A stretch of DNA of 7,148 bases from assembly GCA_039809405.1 (NCBI GenBank), contig JBDHUX010000050.1, positions 1 to 7,148 on the forward strand, written 5' to 3'. The stretch is from JBDHUX01 sp039809405. Its GTDB lineage: Bacteria; Patescibacteriota; Gracilibacteria; Absconditabacterales; Absconditicoccaceae. Shown one piece after another: positions 1 through 7,148 of the stretch. Below the pieces are notes generated by a model. The model was not told the DNA's origin. It did no database searches and was given only the letters and a program-made list of their open reading frames with translations. The first letter of the stretch is position 1; every line of letters starts with the position of its first letter. Made by a program: the position numbers and the translations under genes.

Positions 1-334
1 AAATACTATGATAGTATCAAATTTGATATTGCTTATGGATAATTATTTGATATAATAAATCAAGTAGTTTTGATTAGGTCAAGATTGATATGACTTATAT
101 GTATATCCTCCGTTATATTCTACAATCCTATCATATTCATATCTGAAAAGTAGAGAAAACAATCCAAATGACGATAAAGAGATATAAACTGTTATGATTA
201 TTTGAAGGTCATTATTGATAGAGTTATATATTTTATCTAAGAAAAGTATAACAATAGAGTTGTATTTTTATTGCATTTTGATAATTATTCAATATTATTA
301 AACTATAGATTTAATTTTATGTAATAATAATAAA
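1..334. other. Upstream region without a confident gene
   Basis: No complete gene is supported here in either strand, even with TGA read as glycine. The first 13 codons on the plus strand stay open and end in TAA at 40-42, which could be the tail of a gene cut by the window edge, but this is too short to claim. On the minus strand a frame is free of TAA and TAG from 46 to 267 but has no ATG and matches no family I know. Upstream of the ATPase gene there are weak promoter-like boxes, TTGCAT at 271-276 and TATTAT at 293-298 with 16 bases between them; the -35 match is poor, so this is only a suggestion. The start at 335 is preceded by repeated TAA triplets and no Shine-Dalgarno motif. Confidence 0.6.
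3..28. repeat. Two overlapping palindromes
   Basis: Bases 3-17 form a perfect inverted repeat with 7-base arms (ATACTAT and ATAGTAT) around a single G. Bases 15-28 form a perfect 14-base palindrome, TATCAAATTTGATA. The two share three bases. This kind of arrangement fits a protein-binding operator or a small hairpin, but AT-rich DNA makes short palindromes by chance and no second copy was noticed in the window. Function unknown. Confidence 0.5.
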
Positions 335-1519
335 ATGATTACAAGGAAAATCTTCCAAAAACTTGTAGAGGAACTTAATAATAATAAGATTCTTCTTTTG
401 ATTTGACCAAGACAAGTAGGGAAAACCACACTTTTGGAGCAACTTCAAACACAAATAACAACTAAGGAATATTTTTTTCTTACATTGGAAGATACCACCT
501 ATAGAGCACTCTTAGATGAACATCCTTATAATTTATTTGAAATCACAGGTATTGATAGTAAAAAAGATCAGATTATATTTATTGATGAAATACAATACCT
601 CAAGGATCCTTCAAATTTTCTCAAACTACTTTATGATACGCACAAAAACAATCTTAAATTAGTGGTCTCATGAAGTTCTAGTTTCTATATTGATCAAAAG
701 TTTAAAGATAGTCTCATGGGAAGGAAAGAGCTTTATGAGATCTATACCCTAGATTTTGAAGAATTTTTGGAGTTTAAACATGAATCCAAACTCAAAGAAC
801 TTCTCTTTGTTGAGAAAAAAATCCCAATAGGATATAAGGCAAGAATTGAAGAGTTATTTTTGGAATATATCACCTACTGATGATATCCAGAAGTAGTACT
901 TTTGCCAACTCATCACAAGAAAATGAAAAAACTAGAGTTACTGAGTCAAGATTATATCAAAAAGGATATTTATGAATCTAACATCTCTCAAATTACAACC
1001 TTTATGGGTATATTAAAAACTCTTGCAACTAATATTGGTGAACAAGTCAATAGTAGCGAATTGGCAAGTACATTTGGAATCAGTGTCCCTACTGTACAAA
1101 GGTATCTCTATATTATGCAAAAAAGTTATTCTATTGCTTTAGTGAAGCCATTTTGGACGAATATAAGAGCAGAACTTACCAAAATGCCTAAAGTTTATTT
1201 TTTTGATTTCTGATTGAGAAATGCACTGATCAAAGATTTTACAAATCTTAGAGAAAGACGTGATAAATGACAAATACACGAAAATATATTATGGAGAGAG
1301 TTACTCTTTCAGTATAGTATCGATGATATCAGATATCGAAGGACACAACAGCAGAATGAAGTAGATTTTATCATTCAAGAGAAAAAAGCATATGAAGCAA
1401 AATTTACACAAAACCTCATCAAAGAAAGTAAATATAAGCTCTTTAGAGAAAAATATCCACAGATAGATCTGCAATTCATTACCTCCGATGAAATTATTGA
1501 AACAATAATTATAAAATAA
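335..1519 (+). CDS. AAA_14/DUF4143-type ATPase
   Basis: 394 residues when TGA is read as glycine; the standard code breaks it at six TGA codons (404, 671, 878, 881, 1211, 1268). The N-terminal part is a P-loop ATPase: Walker A GPRQVGKTT at residues 24-32, whose first G is TGA, Walker B FIDEIQ at 82-87, and SGSSS around 112-116. GGYPE at 182-186 leads into a helix-turn-helix-like stretch near 238-260. The C-terminal DUF4143 part shows DFGLRN, a KG...EN motif and EVDF at 342-345, a PD-(D/E)XK-like nuclease fold in this family. CGA at 1337 (residue 335) sits where the family normally has Trp, just before Arg and Thr. Length and domain order fit full-length family members, whose cellular role is poorly known; they are often found near toxin or defence genes. 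It stands alone here, starts at the first ATG after a run of TAA stops, and has no obvious link to the glycan genes. Confidence 0.93.
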
Positions 1520-1564
1520 GAGCACAAGCTATCTTGAATTTTATAAAAAGATATAAATTGACCT

Positions 1565-1627
1565 ATGAGAATATTACACTACCTTCCCTACTCCTACCAT
1601 ATCCACTCAGGTGGATTGGGGAAATAG
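1565..1627 (+). pseudogene. N-terminal remnant of a GT4 glycosyltransferase
   Basis: An ATG opens a 20-codon frame ending in TAG at 1625-1627. It reads MRILHYLPY, then a short spacer, then HSGGLGK. This closely resembles the start of GT4 (GT-B fold) glycosyltransferases, where an initial beta strand is followed by a glycine-rich loop that contacts the donor or acceptor. The rest of a GT4 enzyme (about 350 residues) is missing: the following bases up to the GT2 start at 1682 carry further stops in this frame, and other frames show nothing recognisable. It is best read as the leftover of a gene removed by deletion or recombination in a glycan locus. A small expressed peptide cannot be excluded. 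Confidence 0.5.
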
Positions 1628-1681
1628 TATAATCAATCAAGAAAGAAATATATATTTATCTAGATTTAGTGCTGCTAGATT

Positions 1682-2491
1682 ATGCACCATCCACTTGTTT
1701 CCATCCTTATTTGTACTTATAATGCTTCTACTACTATAGAGCAGACAATTTTGTCGTGTCTGGAGCAAACCTATGAGCATATCGAAATCCTGATCCATGA
1801 TGATCAATCTACAGATGAAACCATCAAAATAATCCAATCAATAGATGATGAGAGGATTCGTATCATTCAGTCAGGAAAAAAACTTTGACCATACAAAGGT
1901 TTAAATTTTCTCGTTGACCATGCACAGGGTAAGTATATTGCAATTCAAGATCATGATGATTTATGGATGCCCAGAAAGATAGAGAAGCAGATTGATTTTT
2001 TAGAATCAGAACATTGAAAACAATATATCTGATGTGGGACGAAAACTCGTATGCGATATGAGGGAGACAACAAATATTTTGATTATTATTTATGACAAGC
2101 AAACTGCTATACTATTCATCCATCACTAGTATTTAGGGCAGGAGAGCAGAGGTATCCAGAAGGTAGGATCTATATGAATGATGCCTATTTTCAAAAAATA
2201 GTATTGTGTCAATGAAAAAAACTCATCTACAATATCAATGATCCATTGACTATTCATCGTATCAAGTCTGGAGCAGAAAACTATAGTTATTGTTGGTTTC
2301 AGTTTACAAAACAAAATATCCAGACGCTATTTGCATTACATGCGCGGTGGTATGCCTGTTTTGCTTTGTGTTGGGAAGGATTGAGGAAAGTATTTTATCC
2401 AATTTTACAGAAAATTGGGAAAGGAAGTTGGATTGATACGATAGAAAGAGTGCCGTTTAGATTGATGGGGAATGAAATAGTTAATTATTAA
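1682..2491 (+). CDS. GT2-family glycosyltransferase
   Basis: 269 residues with TGA as glycine; in-frame TGA codons are at 1886, 2015, 2030, 2093 and 2213. The N-terminus has the GT-A signature: PLVSILICTYN, then SCLEQTYEHIEILIHDDQSTDE, the pattern of a nucleotide-sugar-binding GT2 fold. IQDHDDLW at about 88-95 is the DxD-type motif that holds the metal and the donor phosphates. The second half (HPSLVFR, then IYMNDAYF) is the acceptor side of the catalytic domain. An in-frame TAG at 1676-1678 rules out a longer N-terminus, which fixes the start. CGA at residue 125 and CGG at 222 are ambiguous here (Arg or Trp). Predicted soluble, acting at the inner face of the membrane. The sugar used cannot be told. 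Its stop overlaps the tail of the convergent gene on the other strand. Confidence 0.9.
2481..2491. other. Convergent 11-base overlap of two stop regions
   Basis: The plus-strand glycosyltransferase ends with TAA at 2489-2491 and the minus-strand one ends with TAA read from 2483 to 2481, so the last codons of each lie inside the other. No intergenic terminator fits between them; any terminator must lie within coding sequence. Confidence 0.85.
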
Positions 2492-3440
2492 AGAAGTTAT
2501 AGATTAACTGAGCATTTTTTTGAATAAAAGATGATGAGATAATCGAATGAGGTAATAGCAAGGTTGCTACCATAACTATACATTTTTTTAGCTCTTTTTG
2601 TTGCTGATAGCTTTTTTTGAAATAGTGTATTGCCATTTTTTTGTCTCAATTTCTAATACACTGTAATCAAATAGTAAAATATATATTAGACATAAGTTTA
2701 ATTTTTTGTTGTCCATTTGTATACTTTTCTGCTACTCATATCATGAGATCAGACATACTATCATATCTATTTGATAGATTACTTGTTGATATCCTATAGG
2801 CAAAGCACGGTATATCTATATATCAAATTTCTTCTTTGTTGTTTATATGATCAAAAATTCTAATATTCAAAACCCAATCATTACTTTTTAGCGTGGTATC
2901 AAATCCTCCTATAGATTCTAAAAACTGTTTTTTTACTAAACATCAAGGTACATAGAGATTAGAAATATTGGTGTGAAAATATTCTTTTATGTCTTTTAAG
3001 GGTCTATTAAATATCGTTGTAAAAAAAGTCTTATTTAGATTACTTTTGATATAAGTATTGTTTTGTTCTACATATTTCCATCCATCTCCATACACAATTT
3101 TACAGTTTTTATGATGAGTGAAATATTTTATTTTTTCTTCCAACGATGATCTGATAAGGAAATCATCGGAGTCTAGTATCATAATATATTCATTTGATGC
3201 CTCACTGATGGCTCTCTGATATCATGCTGCTGGTCATTTATTGCTACTATGTTGTATAAGCTTGATTGAGATGTCGGTTTTCTTTATCCATTGCTTGATA
3301 ATTTCAGATGAATTGTCCGATGAATTATCATCTACAATAATGATTTCTGTAATGTATTTCTTCTCGTATTTATCTATTGAGCTAAAAAACTGATCGAGAT
3401 AGAGTGCTTTATTATAGTTAGTTGTACAAAGAGAAATCAT
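2481..3440 (-). CDS. GT2-family glycosyltransferase with a TPR-like tail
   Basis: 319 residues with TGA as glycine; TGA codons are at low coordinates 3234, 3222, 2943, 2823, 2736, 2667 and 2646. The standard code gives only two fragments and makes 2492-2942 look empty, although it is coding. The start MISLCTTNYNKALYLDQF and IIIVDDNSSDNS are the GT2 donor-binding region; NKGPAAGYQRAI follows, then the DxD-type motif LDSDDF at about 89-94. GCLVKK, SIGGFD and NDWVLNIRI mark the acceptor side. Near the C-terminus IGLQCIRNGDKKMAIHYFKKS looks like one tetratricopeptide-type helix pair, a tail seen on other bacterial GT2 enzymes. The ATG directly follows the TAG of the methyltransferase gene, which suggests translational coupling. 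No CGA or CGG codon is used. It is the last gene of the operon. Substrate unknown. Confidence 0.92.
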
Positions 3441-4235
3441 CTATTTTATTTCAAAATAAACCACAGCAATAGTAGCATGCAAAAAAATATCTTTAGATAT
3501 ATTATGTCAATAAATATCTTCATACTGTAAAGAGTACTTATCATTATCAAGTTTAGAGAGAAACGTTATTATTATTTCTACATTTTCTTGTATATGGTGG
3601 AACTCGATATATCATTTTTTAATTTGCTTTGAAATGTTTGTAGTGAGGTACTCAATTATATCATATTCTCATCATTCAATATCTATTTTGATACCGTCTA
3701 TATCAGCACTAAAAACATCTTGTATAGCAATAGTTGGTATCTTGGTGTCTGTTACTACAGTCGTTACCTTTCATCCAGCTGAATAATTATTTCATTCATA
3801 GTAGAGAGCAGTCTTATTCTTATGTGTGATTGCACCATATATAGGCACAATCGATGAATATCAGTCAGTGTTTTTGAGTATATAATCATAATTACTCTTG
3901 TTTGCTTCTACTACTGTTACTTTTTGATTATATTTGGAAAATCGTACTGCAGATTCTCATAGATATCATCAGAGATCCAGAATATGATTGCATCATATAA
4001 GTTTTTTATAAAGTTTTCGTTGGAAAACTTCTATTGCTGTATAAAAAAATCAGTGCTCATTGGGACCAAAGAGTGTGATATCACCAAATTTGATAGTTGT
4101 TGTATAATATCTTTTGAGAAGAGCATTTTGTATAATATAATGCCAAATTACTTTGAAGAAAATAACATGATTAGTGATCAGTGTTTTGATCATAAATCTT
4201 ATTCACAACATTATGGATTTTAATATCTTTGTCAT
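3441..4235 (-). CDS. FkbM-family methyltransferase
   Basis: 264 residues with thirteen TGA codons read as glycine, the densest recoding in the window. The SAM-binding motif I is HILDLGGYLGES (residues about 84-95), with three of its glycines written TGA, followed by VTVVEAN whose acidic residue would hold the ribose of SAM. The FkbM hallmark IKIDIEGGEYDI is at about 182-193, again with two TGA glycines. FkbM enzymes O-methylate sugars or other small hydroxyl substrates, so a role in capping or decorating a glycan fits the neighbours. CGA codons at residues 73 and 98 are unresolved: at 98 relatives usually carry an aromatic residue, so Trp fits better than Arg. The ATG at 4233-4235 is the first after an in-frame TAA; later ATGs at 4211 and 4193 are possible. 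It follows the frameshifted GT2 gene by 34 bases and abuts the next GT2 gene. Confidence 0.92.
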
Positions 4236-4269
4236 AGAAACTTATTTTTAATAAATAGTTAGATTGATA

Positions 4270-5057
4270 TTACTTGGAGTATTTGAGTATGCTATTTTTT
4301 ATTTTTTCAGATAATGGATAATCTCCAATCCTTAGTATGAGTGCTTTCCAGAAACTTGGATACTCTTTTCTATATTTTCGGAATACTCTAAATGATAACC
4401 TCTTTTGCTTCCAATAGTTTTTTTGACTGACTCATTGTGTGTTTATTCTATACTTAATTCAGTAGATTGGTAAATTTGTAAATTTTGATACAGTACCTAT
4501 TCTACATCGCAACTCATAGTCTTCAGATTTATTAAAAAATGGATCGTATGGTCATACCTTCTCTAATATTGATTTTCTTATGATAATACTCGTATGAGCA
4601 AATTGATTAAGAGATGATTTCTGAGTTCTTGATCAGTTTCTCTTGTTTTTGTCTCTCCTATCTTTACTCAACTTTCATTGATAAGTATAGTTGATGTCCC
4701 ACACAACCCATAGTCAGGATGGGATCTCATAAAGTCTACTTGTTTCTGTAATTTGTCAGGATTACATCGGATATCATCATCATCGATACGAGCGATATAT
4801 ATTCATTTTGCATGTTGGATGCCTTTGTTGAGAGTATTCGTAAGCTGTAGATTCTTTTCATTTTTGAGATAGATGATCCTGCTGTCTTGTTGTTGATATT
4901 TTAGTATCGTTGCTTCAATATCATTGGTCGATGCATCATTTATGATAATGAGTTCAAAGTTCTTGTAAGACTGTCAAAGTACTGACTCGATGGATTGACT
5001 CAGTCGATCATGATGTCAATTGTATGTGGGGAGTATGATAGATACCAGTGGATTCAT
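4270..5057 (-). pseudogene. GT2-family glycosyltransferase, frameshifted
   Basis: Two overlapping frames make one GT2 protein of about 262 residues. Frame one (5057 down to about 4608) has PLVSIILPTYNG, SVLGQSYKNFELIIINDAS, IARIDDDDI (about residues 88-96) and TDQELRNHL. It then hits TAA at 4578-4580. Frame two picks up at about 4609 with NQFAHTSIIIRKS, PYDPFF and EDYEL, and ends at TAA 4270-4272. Both halves are typical for the family, so the break is a single shift near 4604-4615, either a real inactivating mutation, an assembly error or recoding. Seven TGA codons encode glycine. CGA at 4767 (after DDDDI) and at 4507 (after EDYEL) lie where relatives have Trp. CGA at 5004 and 4378 also fit Trp. 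The start lies 4 bases after the stop of the GT10 gene. Confidence 0.82.
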
Positions 5058-5061
5058 GGTT

Positions 5062-6036
5062 TTATATAGAGTCTAAAAAATTTGATGCTCGATCTTTATC
5101 AAATCGCTTTTGTACGTTCTTACTCTCTAAAAATTCTTCTATATTTTGTATCATACCATTATATTCAGATGCTGTTATGTTTTGTAGAAAATGTATGAGA
5201 TGATCATAATTTCAATTGAAATCTCTAAAATCTATAAAACAACTCTTAGGAACATAATCTGTAATATTCGAGGCTCATCGATAAATAGGAATTGATCTTG
5301 CTTTGAGACTGTCCCATATTTTTTCTGTCATATATCAGGGAGTGTTTTTCATATTTTCAAAACAGATGTTGAATTTATACTTTGATAGAGTCTCTATTTT
5401 ATCGTCTACTTCTCATCTATATGATGGATAAGTTTTATATCAAAATAGTTTTTGTCTCAGGTTATTTTTTGAATCCCATCACCTACCATACAGATCAAAC
5501 TCGATAGCATTTTTTTCGTAATATCTAATTGCTTTCTCTCTTTCACTATAGAGCTCATTTTTCCAAAAAGAACTTTTATTTCAGTTGATGAGTGTCAATA
5601 ACTTCTTATCTTCAAATCTCTTTGCTTTTGTCATCATTCAATGAGTGGATTGTGGTCGAATATATTTCACATACTTTCATCCTATGAGAGAATCTTTCCA
5701 TGTTAATATCTTATCAAAAAAGAGATGGAACAGTCTGTTATATCATAAAGGAGCGACGACAAATGGTTCTAGGATCATGTAATATTTTTTGTTGTGTCTA
5801 TACTTTACAAATAGTCTTATATAATCGTATAGAGAAAAGAGTCAGAGTTGTTTGATGCATACAATGACAAACTCTTCCTTATCTTTTCTTCAGTTAATCT
5901 TATCAAGAGATAGAGTATTTTCTTTTCCATTGATATCCACCAATGCAGCAAAAGGACTAAGATTCAGATCTATCTGAGTATTATAAAAATTATTATTTTC
6001 AAATCTTTTTTCCCAAAATATTGCAATCTTTTTCAT
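5062..6036 (-). CDS. GT10 alpha-1,3/4-fucosyltransferase-like protein
   Basis: 324 residues with twelve TGA codons read as glycine. The C-terminal half carries the GT10 signature in order: DLYGRGW at about 182-188, YKFNICFEN at about 220-228, GYMTEKIWDSL at about 234-244, then PIY-CGA-GASNITDYVP with CGA at residue 253, and CFIDFRDF. Relatives read PIYWGA or PIYYGA, so this CGA fits Trp. GT10 enzymes (GT-B fold) transfer L-fucose from GDP-fucose to GlcNAc or glucose in an alpha-1,3 or alpha-1,4 link; the arginine and the EK in these motifs contact the nucleotide. The N-terminal half (MKKIAIFWEKRFENNNF onward) is the variable acceptor side. There is no signal peptide or membrane anchor, so it would act in the cytoplasm. 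CGA also occurs at residues 127, 311 and 316. It starts 17 bases after the GT11 gene. The exact linkage and acceptor are inferred only from the family. Confidence 0.92.
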
Positions 6037-6053
6037 GATTTATATGAGTTTGA

Positions 6054-6926
6054 TTAAATCTTTACCCAAGTTGTTGGTATAATATCTTTACTATTTCTTT
6101 TTTCATCGGCAAACCATCTTTGTGGAACAATCACCATCTTGTCAGGATTATTATTGAGCCAAGCTCACCACCGACTGAACGATGAATTTGCAATGATATT
6201 GTGTTGACAGTGACTCATGAGTCTCATATCTTCATAGTTGGTCTCAGCGGTATTCCGATCGATATAGTGAGCATTATCGATCTTGAGGTTATCTTTGACT
6301 CGTTCGATATCATCTGAAAACACAAAGAAGACTGGATCGTCTATCTTAGATGTGATAATATCGATAGCACGATGATAATAATCGAGACCACAAATACCAT
6401 GATAGTTTGGATTATTTCCTTGTAGATAGTCTCACCTCCTAATATGGATACTCACACTATTGCATCACGCGATTACTTGTATCATCTCTCAGTTCTTTTG
6501 TGATGGAGGTAGTACAAAAACAAAATCTGACCTAATCTCGTCTTCATAGTCGATGAAGTATTTCTCCGTTTGGAAGTATCACTCGATATATCAAGATACA
6601 ACATCCATAAAATCTTGATCAAAATTGAATTGCTTCTCGGTATAGTGACTTGGATTTATCGCTTTGCATATTCATCTGAGTTTGATAAGAAGAAATTGGA
6701 TATATCTATTGGTCGAGTAGAGTCTTTCATACCGAGGGATCTCACTAGTCTTTGCATAATTTTTCTTGATAGTAAGAAATTCTAAGCAATATTTATGAAG
6801 TTTGTATGTCTGAAACTCATGAATATCAATCATAAAATCCTGTCCAGTACGCAACGATAATGCTTTGATATACGCATACTGAAACATTTGGTTTCACAGT
6901 CATCAATTTATTTTTTGAATAATCAT
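6054..6926 (-). CDS. GT11 alpha-1,2-fucosyltransferase-like protein
   Basis: 290 residues with ten TGA codons as glycine. The N-terminus MIIQKINGGLGNQMFQYA is the classic GT11 start, with all three glycines of GGLG written TGA. Using the first in-frame ATG in the other reading (6887) would cut this off. SIHIRRGDY at about 159-167 is the donor-binding motif, with both arginines as AGG. FSDDIE-CGA-VKDNL, LMSHCQHNIIANSS and SFS-CGG-WGAWLN follow; family members read FSDDIEW and SFSWWGAWLN, so CGA (residue 209) and CGG (residue 252) fit Trp. CGG also occurs at residues 65 and 224. GT11 enzymes add fucose from GDP-fucose in an alpha-1,2 link, usually to galactose, in O-antigens and capsule-like glycans. 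Length matches the family. The ATG directly follows the TAA of the upstream methyltransferase gene. Confidence 0.95.
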
Positions 6927-7148
6927 TTAATTTTTTTTGATAAAAAGTTCTCGTACAAAAGGGAATGAAAATCATTTTATATAATTATTTTCTTTGAGTA
7001 GTGTGAGTATATTTTCTCTTTTCTCTTTTGCTCATTGTATAAAGTCATGGAATTGTACTTGGATAGTTTTAAATGTATTAGGATTTGTTTCAAGTATCTT
7101 GGGTAATAAGCTATACTCTCATCCTTCTATGTTAATTTGGATAAGATC
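6927..7148 (-). CDS. FkbM-type methyltransferase, C-terminal part
   Basis: 73 residues of the C-terminus; the start lies beyond the right edge. It opens with DLIQINIEGGEYSLLPKIL, which is the FkbM hallmark (an acidic residue, NIEGGEY, then LL), with the second glycine of the pair as TGA at 7119. TIQVQFHDF and a closing FPFV-CGA-ELF follow. In relatives this ending reads FVWE, so CGA at 6951 fits Trp. TGA also encodes glycine at 7032 and 6972. The group resembles sugar O-methyltransferases next to fucosyltransferases in polysaccharide clusters. It is a different subfamily from the complete FkbM gene at 3441-4235, so two separate methylations are plausible. Its TAA is immediately followed by the ATG of the GT11 gene. 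Confidence 0.85.

Noticed and set aside
43..267. Minus-strand frame without TAA or TAG, about 74 codons
   Set aside because: It has no ATG start and no recognisable motif, and an open stretch of this length is not rare in AT-rich DNA when TGA is not a stop.
335..1519. Reading the broken ATPase as a pseudogene with multiple nonsense mutations
   Set aside because: All six interruptions are TGA, none is TAA or TAG, and most sit at invariant glycines; the neighbours show the same pattern, so recoding explains it better.
1524..1541. Weak hairpin CAAG-CTAT-CTTG followed by a few T, as a terminator for the ATPase gene
   Set aside because: A stem of four pairs with a short, broken T tract is too weak to call.
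2555..2568. Hairpin TAGCA-AGGT-TGCTA and the inverted repeat AGTGTATT/AATACACT further right, as possible terminators
   Set aside because: Both lie inside the coding sequence of the minus-strand GT2 gene once TGA is read as glycine, have short stems or long loops, and are not followed by a clear T run in the useful direction.
3984..4223. Plus-strand open frame of 79 codons
   Set aside because: It lies antisense within the FkbM methyltransferase gene, whose motifs are clear on the other strand.
6570..6785. Plus-strand open frame of 71 codons
   Set aside because: It is antisense to the GT11 gene and shows no family features.
335..7148. TGA read as tryptophan (Mycoplasma-type code)
   Set aside because: Trp does not fit Walker A, GGLG, EGGE or the SAM motif, all of which require glycine, and TGG is used normally for Trp.

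Overview
The window reads as a piece of a Candidate Phyla Radiation genome that uses a non-standard genetic code, most likely Absconditabacteria (candidate division SR1) or close to Gracilibacteria. With the standard code almost every gene appears chopped into fragments of 60 to 100 residues. If TGA is read as glycine, eight continuous reading frames appear (one cut by the window edge, one with a genuine frameshift). About 63 in-frame TGA codons then fall on glycines, many of them invariant in their families. A second change is visible as well. CGA and CGG, normally arginine, fall on conserved tryptophan positions in at least seven places across five families, while true conserved arginines are written AGA, AGG or CGT. 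DNA is AT-rich and no start codon has a recognisable Shine-Dalgarno sequence.

Layout. 1-334 is non-coding or the tail of something upstream, with two overlapping perfect palindromes at 3-28. 335-1519 (+) is an AAA ATPase of the AAA_14/DUF4143 type. 1565-1627 (+) is a 20-codon remnant of the start of a GT4 glycosyltransferase. 1682-2491 (+) is a GT2 glycosyltransferase. From 2481 to the right edge everything is on the minus strand and tightly packed. In transcription order (right to left) it runs: the 3' end of an FkbM-type methyltransferase (6927-7148), a GT11 alpha-1,2-fucosyltransferase-like enzyme (6054-6926), a GT10 alpha-1,3/4-fucosyltransferase-like enzyme (5062-6036), a frameshifted GT2 glycosyltransferase (4270-5057), a complete FkbM methyltransferase (3441-4235) and a GT2 glycosyltransferase (2481-3440). 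Gaps between them are 0 to 34 bases, so this looks like one operon whose promoter lies outside the window.

Together the minus-strand genes look like a module that builds and decorates a surface glycan: GT2 enzymes extend the chain, the two fucosyltransferase families would add fucose from GDP-fucose, and the FkbM enzymes would O-methylate sugars. No sugar-nucleotide synthesis, flippase, polymerase or ligase gene is present here. Specificities are inferred from family membership only.
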